From assembly GCA_012064415.1 (NCBI GenBank), contig SSNU01000174.1:1-64000 (forward strand): a stretch of DNA of 64,000 nt, in the 5' to 3' direction. The notes under the pieces were generated by a model that was not told the DNA's origin, did no database searches, and saw only the letters and a list, made by a program, of their open reading frames with translations. Made by a program: the position numbers and the translations under genes. This DNA comes from Gyrodactylus bullatarudis (taxonomy: Eukaryota > Platyhelminthes > Monogenea > Gyrodactylidea > Gyrodactylidae). This document shows, piece after piece, positions 48,462-59,000 of the stretch; position 1 is the first letter of the stretch; each line of letters opens with the position of its first letter.

Positions 48462-51459
48462 CTAGTAGCCAGTGAGCTCAGCAAAAGTCTCGTCCAATTC
48501 ACCAGACAAGGCCTTGAATCTTTCCTTTTCGGCCAAGAGTTCGTCTATAGAAATTTAAATTAAGAAGATCATTATGTAAAAGGTTGATTCTCATTATTTT
48601 ACTGGCGTGCATACTGAAAAGAAAAAGGCATAATTCATGCAAGACATCATGCAGATGAAAAAATGAGTTAATTTTATTAAATGAAATACAAACTAAATGA
48701 AATACATGTGCAAACTGAAATTATATACTGATTTTGGTCCGATATAATGAGAATGAAATAAAAAAATTCAAGCAATGTCAATGTTTGGGTTTATCATTTG
48801 AACTTTGAAGACTGATTTTTGAAGAGAGATTGTACGATTGAAAGGAAAGGTTCCAAAGTCCTGAGTTAAGCTGAACGAAATTCATCCATAACTTGTTCGA
48901 GTCGTTTGGATAAGGTTTCATAACCAGACCTCTCCTGGTTCAACAACTCTACAATGAAAAGATTACCATGAGTCAGATTATTTTGAAAGGTACAGTGAAA
49001 AACTGTATAACTTACGCTTTAGGCGATCAATCTCTGAAGTCCTCCTTACCGATTCCGACTCAAATGTTCTGGCAATATTTTCAGCCTAAAAGTTGAGGTG
49101 AAAGAGGAAAAAAAGCTCATTATAAACATGCAATGCATCTCAATATAAAAAAAGGCCAGTCTTGAATGTTGAGCATGAGGATTGCATTCCTAGGTTGAGG
49201 ATGCATATTGATGGAGTTATTACCTTCCATTCTATCGACCTCGTTTTGAAGTTTAGAGACTTGTCTTTCAGCCTCAGCTGCTCTTTGTTCAGCCTATTAT
49301 TAAATTAAATCAAGTTATTATTATTCTCAAATAGACACAACGCTATATAAATGTTCTCTCTACTCATGCTTCAAACATTCGATGTGGCTCTGAAATTAAA
49401 AATATAAAGTTAAAAATGTTGCTAAAGATAATCTCGGTAATAAACTCGTATTATGAGATTTTTCAATAAAATGGAGTTAAGTTATGAATTCATTACCGAC
49501 TTTATCTTTAACAATATCTTTAGAGCCAATATCTCACCTCTTCAATTTGAGAATGAAGCATATTCAGATTTCTTTCGTACATTTCTTCGCGTTGGCATGC
49601 CTTTAAAATCATTCGAGGAAATAAATTTAGGAGAATGCAAAAAGTAATGAATTATATAGTAGGCTAGAAATGTGATAGAATTAAAGGAAGAGTTCAGGCC
49701 ATGAAATTTGGAGAGAATTCATGCAGAAAATTCAAAATAAGCCAAGGCAGTCTTACAGCTTTGAGGCTATCGGTAAGATCACGGATAGTCTCTTCGTAGC
49801 CTTCTTCTCTTTGGGCAGACTGAAATTAAAAAGATATTAATTTTTATCTCTGAAAAAGTTGAAATGCAAGACACTTACCTCTTGTTCAGAGACCTCGAGA
49901 GATTTCATGTTGTTACCGACAAGGCGCAACTCTTCCTCTAATTCTACAATTTTGCTGTTTCAAAGTAAATTCGAATTAATTTATTCTAATTTAATAATAA
50001 TTTAAAAAGAAAATATGCTCAGAAAAAATAAAAATAACTACTTTTTCTTTTTCGATTTCAAGCTTTTTCATTTTTACAGCTAGAGCATTCAGTTGATCTT
50101 CCAGTTCTTTGATTTTATTCTGACCAATATCAGCCAGCTTTTCGTTTTGTTCAATCATGCTTTTAGTCTGAACCAGTTTATTGCTAACCTTGACGGGATT
50201 CAAATAAAAAAGTTATAAGAAAATGCAAATTAAAGCCATGCAGTCATTCAATTCAAAGCAGGCATCAGGGATAAGAATAGGAGAATCAGATCAAGGATTA
50301 ATCACCTTTCAGCAGATTCGAGTCTAGCCTCAGATCTTTCCAAGTCAACTTCGGTAATTGCTAATTTTCTTGCAGCCTAAAATTATAAGGTTTTAGGAAT
50401 AAGATTTTGATTATGGATGACATTTACTTACTTCATCGTATTTTCTGTCCGCATCCTCAGATATGTATTTGGCTTCTTTAGTTTGATCCTCTAGAGTGCT
50501 GAGTTTTTCATCATCTTCAATAGATCTGTTCTCCAATTCTTTCCTGGCACTACATTTTGATTGAAAATAAATAGAAATTCATTAGTTTCATTCACCTCTT
50601 TGTACTTAATGCCAGCTTCTTCAGCACCATCTATGGCACTTTTAATCAGTAGTTCCAAATTAGACAAATCATTCTCAAATGCGTTTCTATTTCCTTCGTT
50701 TTTCTTACGTTCACTTGAATTAATTTCAATAAATAAAATAAACAACTTACCGTTCGCTCTCTTCAGCCATTTTACTGGCTTCTTCGAGTTTTTCAACAGT
50801 CTCATGAAGTCTTGAAGAACTTTGCTCAAGATCCTCTTCAAGGAGACGAATTCTTCTTGTCAAGGCAGCGACATCAGATTCAGCCTAAAATTAATATAAA
50901 AGTCAAACTTTAGATTTTGCTGTATTTTGTTCATATTCAATGTCAAGATCTAGTTTCCTACATTGATATCTTAAAAATTTGAGAGTATTCTCAAGATCAT
51001 CAATCTTGCCTTCAATAATTTCTTTAGTATTATCAGCTTCAGACATAATAACTATTTTTCGAAAATTCACAAATTTATTTCAATTTAAAACAAACTTACA
51101 CCTTGGGATCTTTTCTCTGTTTCGTCTAATTTTTGAATTTGTTCAGCTAATTGCTCACCAACTTCATCAGCTTCCATCTGTGTAGTCTTCATTTTGCTGT
51201 TAAGTTCATTAATCTCCTCTTCAATCTTCTCTAATTCTTCATCTTTGGCCTTTAGAGTATCTTCAAGTTGAATGGCTCTATAAAAAGTATAGACTTGAAT
51301 ATATATATGTACTTAAATCTTAAATATATTATAATTCAGATTAAAATCTAAATCTCAGAATCGATGTGATTCTTCAATCATGAAATGATAAACTCACTTC
51401 TCTGTGGCATTCTCCTTCTCCATTTTCATGGCTAACATTTTCTTCTTGATTGAGTCCAT
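48462..51459 (-). CDS. TPM: Tropomyosin, gene with two interleaved exon sets
   Basis: Set A joins 51398-51459, 51100-51277, 50751-50884, 50432-50549, 50306-50376, 49879-49954, 49757-49819, 49224-49293 and 48462-48544 to exactly 284 aa, the canonical length. It starts [18 protein letters not shown], carries [20 protein letters not shown] and [14 protein letters not shown], and ends [15 protein letters not shown]. Exon sizes from exon 3 on (134, 118, 71, 76, 63, 70, 83) equal the ancestral bilaterian pattern. A second exon of the same length and phase exists for each of 118, 71+76 (fused, 147), 63, 70 and 83 (listed separately), giving a second 284-aa form. An alternative first exon gives a 250-aa form. 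Tropomyosin is a coiled coil along actin filaments; the forms probably divide muscle and cytoskeletal roles. Heptad repeats run throughout. Confidence 0.95.
48866..48948 (-). other. TPM: Tropomyosin alternative last exon 9B (83 bp)
   Basis: Encodes [20 protein letters not shown] then DEFRSA and a stop. It has the same 83 bp as exon 9A (48462-48544) and the same entry phase. It lies upstream of 9A, so its use needs splicing to 9B with its own 3' processing. Confidence 0.85.
49016..49085 (-). other. TPM: Tropomyosin alternative exon 8B (70 bp)
   Basis: Encodes [20 protein letters not shown]..., the same 70 bp and phase 1 exit as exon 8A (49224-49293, [20 protein letters not shown]...). Confidence 0.85.
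49538..49600 (-). other. TPM: Tropomyosin alternative exon 7B (63 bp)
   Basis: Encodes [20 protein letters not shown] plus E, the same 21 codons and phase as exon 7A ([20 protein letters not shown] plus A, 49757-49819). Acceptor AAAG, donor GTGAGA. Confidence 0.85.
50042..50188 (-). other. TPM: Tropomyosin alternative fused exon 5-6B (147 bp)
   Basis: Forty-nine codons ([20 protein letters not shown]... to KKLEIEKEK), phase 0 at both ends. It aligns without gaps to exons 5A+6A (71+76 bp) and lies between them. Donor GTAGTT, acceptor TCAAG. One exon therefore replaces two. Confidence 0.85.
50596..50713 (-). other. TPM: Tropomyosin alternative exon 4B (118 bp)
   Basis: Same length and phase as exon 4A (50432-50549). 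It encodes [18 protein letters not shown]... ending EEAGIKYKE, against 4[18 protein letters not shown]... ending [10 protein letters not shown]. Consensus splice sites flank it. Mutually exclusive use is inferred: both together would insert 39.3 codons and break frame. Confidence 0.85.
50909..51046 (-). other. TPM: Tropomyosin alternative first exon 1b
   Basis: ATG at 51046, 46 codons ([20 protein letters not shown]...), phase 0 into exon 3. The intron that follows would be 24 bp (50885-50908, GTTTGA...TTTTAG). It resembles the short N-terminal exon of low-molecular-weight tropomyosins. Its phase does not fit as an internal exon after exon 1a. Confidence 0.6.
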
Positions 51460-53067
51460 GGCTAGTGCTTTCTCTTCTCAACGCGCAAGTGTGATTATAA
51501 TCCTTCAAATTGATTTGAATGAAATTTTTCTGGGATGAAGATCTAAAAGAAACCAATAGCACACTTTTTTTGATTGGTTCAAGATCTGTGCCATGCTAAC
51601 TCCTACGCACTATTTATCCAATATCAGAGATTATTCCTCTTCATTCCATAGGTCTTTCCATTCACATTCATTCCACTATAAAACCGTTCACAATATGTTC
51701 ATATTGATTTTTCCTCAGTTTTTTTCAATAGCTTATAATATTTATCCTGAACTGAATTAAAATGTTACTTCATCTATAGATTCTATAGTACGTACAAACC
51801 AAAATAAAACAAATACTTTGGTTCTTTCATTATTAATGATTCTACTATAATATAATCTCAATTCAGATTACGATTAAAAGACTGTTGACTGCTGTAACAG
51901 CAGTGCTGTATATTATCGAGGAAATCTTAGGATAGATATCGCTAGAAGATTATATAAATTATATCATATAATAATAACCAAGTATAAGATCTTAAACACG
52001 AAAATATAGATCAGACTTGGTTATAGCTAGGAAGGTTGTAAATATTATGATCCAAAGTTGATATTATTCTTATATTATAATTTATTTAGTTTTTATTAAT
52101 CATTCATAGTAGTAACATAATATCGCCAAGTTACAACTCTAAACTTATCACAATAAGCCATGCTCTAATAATATCAAAAGCTATGAGCTGCAAGTGCTAC
52201 TTCGTCAAAAAGTTCGTCATGTCTTCTAACATAAGACTAACCCTTTTCAAAAGCGTCATTCTTTCACACTTTGACTATGTTGCAGAGCTCTTATGTCCAA
52301 TTCCTCAGACAATGTGTAAGAAGATGGAAAGGATTCAATACCTTTATCTCCGCTCCTGTCTTGGCTCTCATTCTTACAAAAAACTCTTATAGATGGCAAA
52401 TATGTATCCATTATGGCTCCAAAGAATTGCAACTGCAGCATCCTTTTACAGTAAACGACTTTCCACACCTCAATCAAGATATAACCTCAGACAAGGGAGT
52501 GGGTTTTCCATCTTGCTTCATACCATACTCCCCTTAAGAGCCAGATTTCAGATCAATTTCAATTTCTAAAAACATGAAATTATCACAGATATGCATTTAT
52601 CATACTCAATTTACTCCAGATTCGCGTACTATTTTAAATAACTTATTTTAAAAATAAAAATCTATTATTTTATTTATTATAATTATATATTAAATTTTTG
52701 TCACGAAAATTTCGTTCGAAGTTGAAATATTTCTAGAAATAAAATTACAACAAATAACAGGTTTTAAACTTTTTCTATGATTGTTTAATATTGGATATTT
52801 TTACCCGCCTAATCAACAATATTTTAAAGCGTAATTTTATTCCAGAAGCAAATATTTATCTAATTTTGTTTTTTCTCCGTAAAAAGTCCATTAAGTAGAT
52901 CTTGAAAGTCTTAATTCTGCTTTCAAAATCACTCTAGCAATGAAAAAATGTCTCTTACAGAAGTAAATGTTCAATCTATCTCTATTTTAATATAGATTCC
53001 AAATATAAATGAAAATAATAATTTAAACCGAATAAAAAAACCCAACGTTGCAATCAACACCGCAGCT
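51460..53067. other. Intergenic region, divergent tropomyosin and BIG upstream DNA
   Basis: Contains the likely tropomyosin promoter (TATA-like GGATAAATAG on the minus strand at 51610-51619, two CATTCCA motifs at about 51642 and 51669), an ATAACCAAGT/ACTTGGTTAT inverted pair at 51971-52024, a LINE relic and the BIG upstream region. No other gene seen. Confidence 0.5.
52183..52392 (+). mobile_element. LINE reverse-transcriptase C-terminal relic
   Basis: A short frame reads SNIRLTLFKSVILSHFDYVA, followed by a MERIQYLYLRSCLG-type segment. This matches the thumb/post-RT region of non-LTR retrotransposons (pattern L-x-K-S-x-I-x-x-x-x-x-Y...R-x-Q-x-x-x-x-R-x-x-x-G). No catalytic YADD box or endonuclease is present nearby, so this is a short degenerate fragment. 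Confidence 0.55.
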
Positions 53068-56000
53068 ATGTTTCTTCAAAAAGCTCTTGAGCGTATCTCA
53101 ACTGATAAAAGTCTGAAGAAATCTCATGGTGATCTTAAGGAAGCATGTGAAAAAGGAATTAAATATATTAAAGATAATTTTGAACCAGATCCCAATGCAG
53201 ATGCTAATCTGCCACCCAAAAAGACTTCAGATGCTCTCCTCTCGGACGAGATTCTTCTTAATCCCTTCCAATTAGCGTGTGAAACAAAAATTCCAAAATT
53301 AGCTGTCGTCTCTATTGATTGCCTTCAAAAGCTCATTGCCTACGGCCATGTTCCCAATGATCTTATGAACATTACCAACGATAAAAGATTAATTGAAATA
53401 ATTGTTAGGATTATTTGTGAATCATTCCAAGTTAGTTATTCGTCAAATATTTTTCCAGGGCTCAAATACAGATGAAGCAGTTCAATTGCAAATTATTAAA
53501 GCCCTTTTGACAATAATAACAAGCTCTGCTGTAGAGGTTCATGAACAAGATTTATTATTAGTTATGAAAACTGTTTATAATATTTATATGGCGAGTAAGG
53601 TTCCTGTCAACCAAACTACTGCACGCGCGGCTCTCAATCAAATGCTAAATGTGATATTTCAGCGAATGGAAACATCTACAACAAATACAGACCAAAATAA
53701 CAAAACCTTTCAGGAGATTGTACGTTAATCCACTTTATCATGAAAATATCTTTAGCAAAATGAAAATTCTCCAGCTGCCATGTCGAACGAGGTTAGTTAA
53801 TATTTAACATTTTGAATAGAATGATGATCAAAAGGAGGACAAGGAAGCTGAAAATAGCTCCAAGGATTCTAGTGCTGATAAAGATGAAGTTTGTCTAGGC
53901 ATAGTAGTATTTTTAAATCTGAGCTTATTCTATGATCTTGTTTAGAAATCATCTGAATCAGAATTGACTAAACCAAATCCAGATGAATCTGATGGCCATA
54001 AGAATGGTACTTCACCCAAAGTTAATGGCATCTCAAGTCAAGAGGAAGATTTGATGGATCTCAACTTTGTCGATGTTTATCATAAGGATGCATTTTTGGT
54101 ATTTCGAACTCTTTGTATCTTGTCAATGAAAAAGTTTGATAAGAACAGCCTCAACGATCCAAAGAGTCATGAATTTCGTTCAAAAGTTTTATCCCTTCAG
54201 TTAATCTTGTCGATTTTCCAATCTCCAGGAGCTAATTTACGTACAAATGAAATTTTTATTGGAGCTATAAAACAGTTGTTGTTCTTTTCATTAACAAAGA
54301 ATGGCTTATCTCCGAAATCAGATATATTCGAACTCTCTTTGGGCATTTTCTTGTCCCTCTTATCATATTATAAGCTTCATTTAAAGATGCAAATCGAAGT
54401 ATTTTTCAAGGAGGTATTTCTGTATTTCCTTGAAGCTACCAATGTATCTTATGATCACAAGTTTATCGTCTTGGAGGCCCTCGAGAGAATCTGCAATGAT
54501 CCACAGTGCATTGTTGATCTTTATCTCAATTACGATTGTGATATATCTATGACGAATATTTTTGAAAAATTGGTAGTCAATCTGGCTAAAATTGCCCAGG
54601 GACGCAAAGATGGAGGATTAGCTATGGGCTTGACTGGAACTTCTAGTCTAATCGAGACAAAGAATGTCTACCAACAAGAGAAAATTCTACGACAAAAAGG
54701 TCTCATTTGTCTTGTGAATATACTAAAGTCTATGGTTAAATGGTCGAATGACTTATACATTCCTCTTGAATCGCAATCTTTCCTCGGTTCTGAGGCAATG
54801 CCAAATAACAGCTTGTCTAGTGTACCGAATGAAGGTGCCTATGAATTGCACAGTTTACATTCCAATGGTACAAATTCAGTCAAGGGAATATCAGAAGATG
54901 ATCCGTCTACGTATGAGGAGAGAAAAGCCCAAAAAGACATTTATGAGACTGGAATATCAAAGTTCAACCAAGGCTACTTTATGAAAGGAATAAAAATTCT
55001 TCAGGATAACGGATTACTTGGTGAGGGATCTCAGTTGATTGCTGCATTCCTCCATGATGAAGATCGCCTGAATAAAACAGCAATTGGTGATTTCCTCGGA
55101 GAGAATAATGCTACTACCCTCGAAATTATGTACGCGTATGTGGATAACTTTAAGTTTAACGACATGGAAATTGTTGCTGCCTTGAGGTGAGTCTTGATAT
55201 ATATTTTCTTTCATCTTCCACACTCGTGAATAATAAGCCAAGATAAAATAAATTTTATGATTAGATTGATAAACAAATCTTGAGAAAAAACTCATTAATC
55301 TGAGGTTATCCAAAAATTATACAGCCTTGTAGACTTTTTTTATAAGCTACTTTAAAACTACAGCTTTTACACAGTTTATTTAATCAATATAGCTTACTGC
55401 TGTCAAAGTAACTAGTGGTAGAGAGAGAATATTCAAAGGAATATATACTCAAATTTCATAAAGCAAAATACCCAGAGATTATCTGTTTGAAGTAAAGAGA
55501 GAAATTTAATTCTTGTGTCTATGCTACGAATATAATACGACATGAATTACAGTAGTAAATTATTTGGATTTTTAAAAATTTTATCTTTCTCTATTGGCAC
55601 TATAACAAGGAATAAATGTACTGCTCTTATTGCATGTTAAGTGACTAATAATTAGTTATTTTTTAAGTGATTTTTTGTCTGGAACCCATGTAAAGCTAGT
55701 TGATAGGGAGATGAGAATTCGCTGAACTGATTTGAAAGATTTAGATGTAATATGGTCTACCACTGTAACCATATCTGCAAATGAGAATGTCCGAGTGACC
55801 AATTTTGCAAATATTTCTTTTTTGTAAAATTAGTGAATTATCATCTTTAAAGGAAATAAACAAAGCTTTATAATCCAATCAATGTCAGAGTAGGTGGATC
55901 AGCGTACGATCTATTTCAGCATGAACTAATCTCGCTTTTATTCAAAATGTATAAACAAAAATAAAATTGATTCAAACCAGATCAGTTTCTTTCTTCAAAA

Positions 56001-59000
56001 AACTTTTTGAATGTTTTCAAACAGAATAAAATCAATTAGTGTAGAGATTTAAATAAAAATTCTAGTTAATATCAAAATTATTATCTTTGGGCTCTGCGAA
56101 TTGTTAAACAATGAAAATCATCTCACTAAAGATAAATTGAGTTCATTGATATAGATGAAATTCCAATGCTATAATAGGGTACTATTTTAATACCCCATCG
56201 TTAAAAAATTAAATTTAAGACCTTATAATTTTGAAGATAGATACGATAAAAAATATTGTGTTTAAAAGGTTTTCAGAACAGAGGGAATGACTGGTTAAAA
56301 TAAGCATTTTAATACTTTTTGAGGCTGATCATGAATTCGGGCTATTGATTTGCTTACAATTGTCATTATTTCTTTAAGATTTGATCAACATTGAGTATTT
56401 GTAAAAATTTTTGAAATCTTTTTGTAGACTCTTTCTTGCCGAGTTCAAGTTACCCGGAGAAGCTCAGAAAATTGACAGAATTATGGAAAAATTTGCTGCT
56501 CGCTATTGCCAATGCAATCCGCATAATAAAATGTTCAGTTCCGCTGATACTGCCTACGTATTGGCTTTTTCAATAATTATGCTCACAACTGATTTACATT
56601 CCAATCAAATAAAGCCAGCAAATAAAATGACAAAAGTATGTTGCCTACCCAGTGTACTTGTAATATAATAAAATCATGAAATGTAATTTATAATCATATA
56701 CAAAATTCATTGGTCTATCCAGAATAAAAGTCAATATCCATGTTATTGAATCAGCCTGTTTTCAAACTGTTTTCGAGAAATTCTTTAAAGACTTTTAACA
56801 ATCTAAATCAAAAGGCCCCTTCTTATCAAAATATTAGGAAAACTTGATAGTTTCGAAAGTTGGCGTCAAATTTCCATTTTTTGAAATTTGAATTATTTTT
56901 GATTTTTAGGTGTGATAGGGATAAAAAGTTATTTTACAAGATCACCATAAACCAGGGAAACCAATAATCACTATTCAATTTTTGAATCAATCGTCGATTT
57001 GAACAGATTTCAGATCATCCTAATTTATCCTAATTCTCAAGCAGTAAAAACGGTCGTGAAATTGGATGTAATAACTATTTTTGCTTGTCTAATGGTGGTC
57101 TTGAAAAACTAACTTTTTATCCCTATCATTAAAAACCGAAAGTTAGCGTCAATTCTAAATTAAAACTTTTTTTAGAATGATATTTTGATTTTTTTTCTTA
57201 AATTCTTCAAGTTGTCCTTTTGCTATCAGGCAACTGCATAATTGAAATCTATAAGGATCTGTTTTTTTCTCAAAAATATTTTTAAAGTAATTGTGTAATA
57301 ATGTTTCGGAAATTCCATTCAGGTTTTAAAATCCAACTCAACTGGGTCTTTATCATATTAATGAAGAGGTGTTCTTAAAAAATTGGTGACCACATGTAGA
57401 ATTTAACACAAATTGAAATGATAATCTGAGTCTCAGATTCTGAGAGTGCTCATCCAGTTTCCTTGAATTTGATAAATAGCAAAATTATAAATTACCGATA
57501 AGAAGATTCACAAAACATCATGGAATACAATCTTAACATTTCGATCATTTTCAAATATTCTCTCTCCAATATATCATCAAATATTTCTCTACAAAAGTTT
57601 GAAAGATATCAAAGATATGTAAGGCATTTCACATTCCCACCACAAAACCCTCCATTCACATTATCTTTATTCAAAATATCTTTTTCGTTGCATCTATATA
57701 TGATCTCTATATGCAATAATTCAGCATGAATCAAAAATTACTGATTTCCCATCAAAATCTTCAAGGAATAATCAAAGTAGCTCAATTGGTTTCCAAGACA
57801 CTTGATTATTGATTCTTATTGGTTAGCTTCCAAATAAAATTCAGGGATCTATCCCAATTTCCACTTTACAGCATTATAAAGAGCTGATTCCAAAACTAGG
57901 TAATAAGATCAAATAAGAATTTCTCCTCTCTCTCAACGGGTTTCCTTTAGAGTCAAGTTTTAATTTGTATGACAATTATCTCTCTGGTTGAATAACCTGT
58001 TGATCAATTAACAAGAATTTCTGGTGATGATAATGTGGGTTGATGGTATCGTTTCTACACTTTTCAGTTTTTTCATTCAAAACCTTTATATTTCTTAAGC
58101 TTTTCATAATTACGCTCTGAGTAGTTTATATGAATTAGTCAATTCAAAAACTGATCCCAAATTTTTTCGATTTTATGATTCAAAAAATTATCATTATTTT
58201 ATCACTCAAGAAATCTCCTTCTGATATTTTTGTAAAATAATTGATTTTTTAACTCAAAGAATAAATCTATATCATGAGACCATGTTGATAAATTTACATG
58301 AATGAATTGACTCATGTTTCCTTTTGTTATAAGACAAAAGTTTGTTTTTCTACTTCCATCATTTGAAGGAATATTTTTTCTTTCGTATTGCCTCAGGAAA
58401 GACCAGATGACAAAATTTATCCGATTGATTCCTTAGTGGATAGAATTGATTGAGAAAGAGATTAGCTATCTCTTGTTCTTTTCCAAAATCACCAAGTTTA
58501 AGTCATTATGTTACTTTTTGAAATTTAATTTTGATCTGAAAAAAAAAATTTTGCATTGGGATCATTTTTGGATAGTAATTGAGGTAAACTTTTTAAAAAT
58601 ACCTTGAAATTATTGATAACTGCTGACTGAATAGGGTATGACTATCAACTGACTATTCCAAATATTCTTCATTTATTCGGTTAAGATTTTTGAATCACCT
58701 TCTCTTTTATCTCAAACAGAAAGATTACATTCGAATGAATCGAGGGATTAATGAAAGTGGAGACTTGCCTGAAGAATACCTTGGTAATATTTACGACGAG
58801 ATAGCCAATTGTGAAATCAAGTTGAATTCAACCAAAGCTAACCAGGAAAAGAAAGAGGGACCGGTTGAAAAGACTCCACTCGAGTCCAGTAGCGGAGACA
58901 ACAAAGATCTCATGGTAACTGTGAGTATTTCTTAATTGTCACTTGATGATGAATTCTTTTTACCTGACATCCTCCCTACATGATACTTTCTGTTAGTAAT

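Noticed and set aside
48462..51459. Arthropod (e.g. sea louse) origin
   Set aside because: Tropomyosin ends lack the arthropod forms (MDAIKKKMQAMKLEKDN; DQTFSELSGY) and match lophotrochozoan ones instead.
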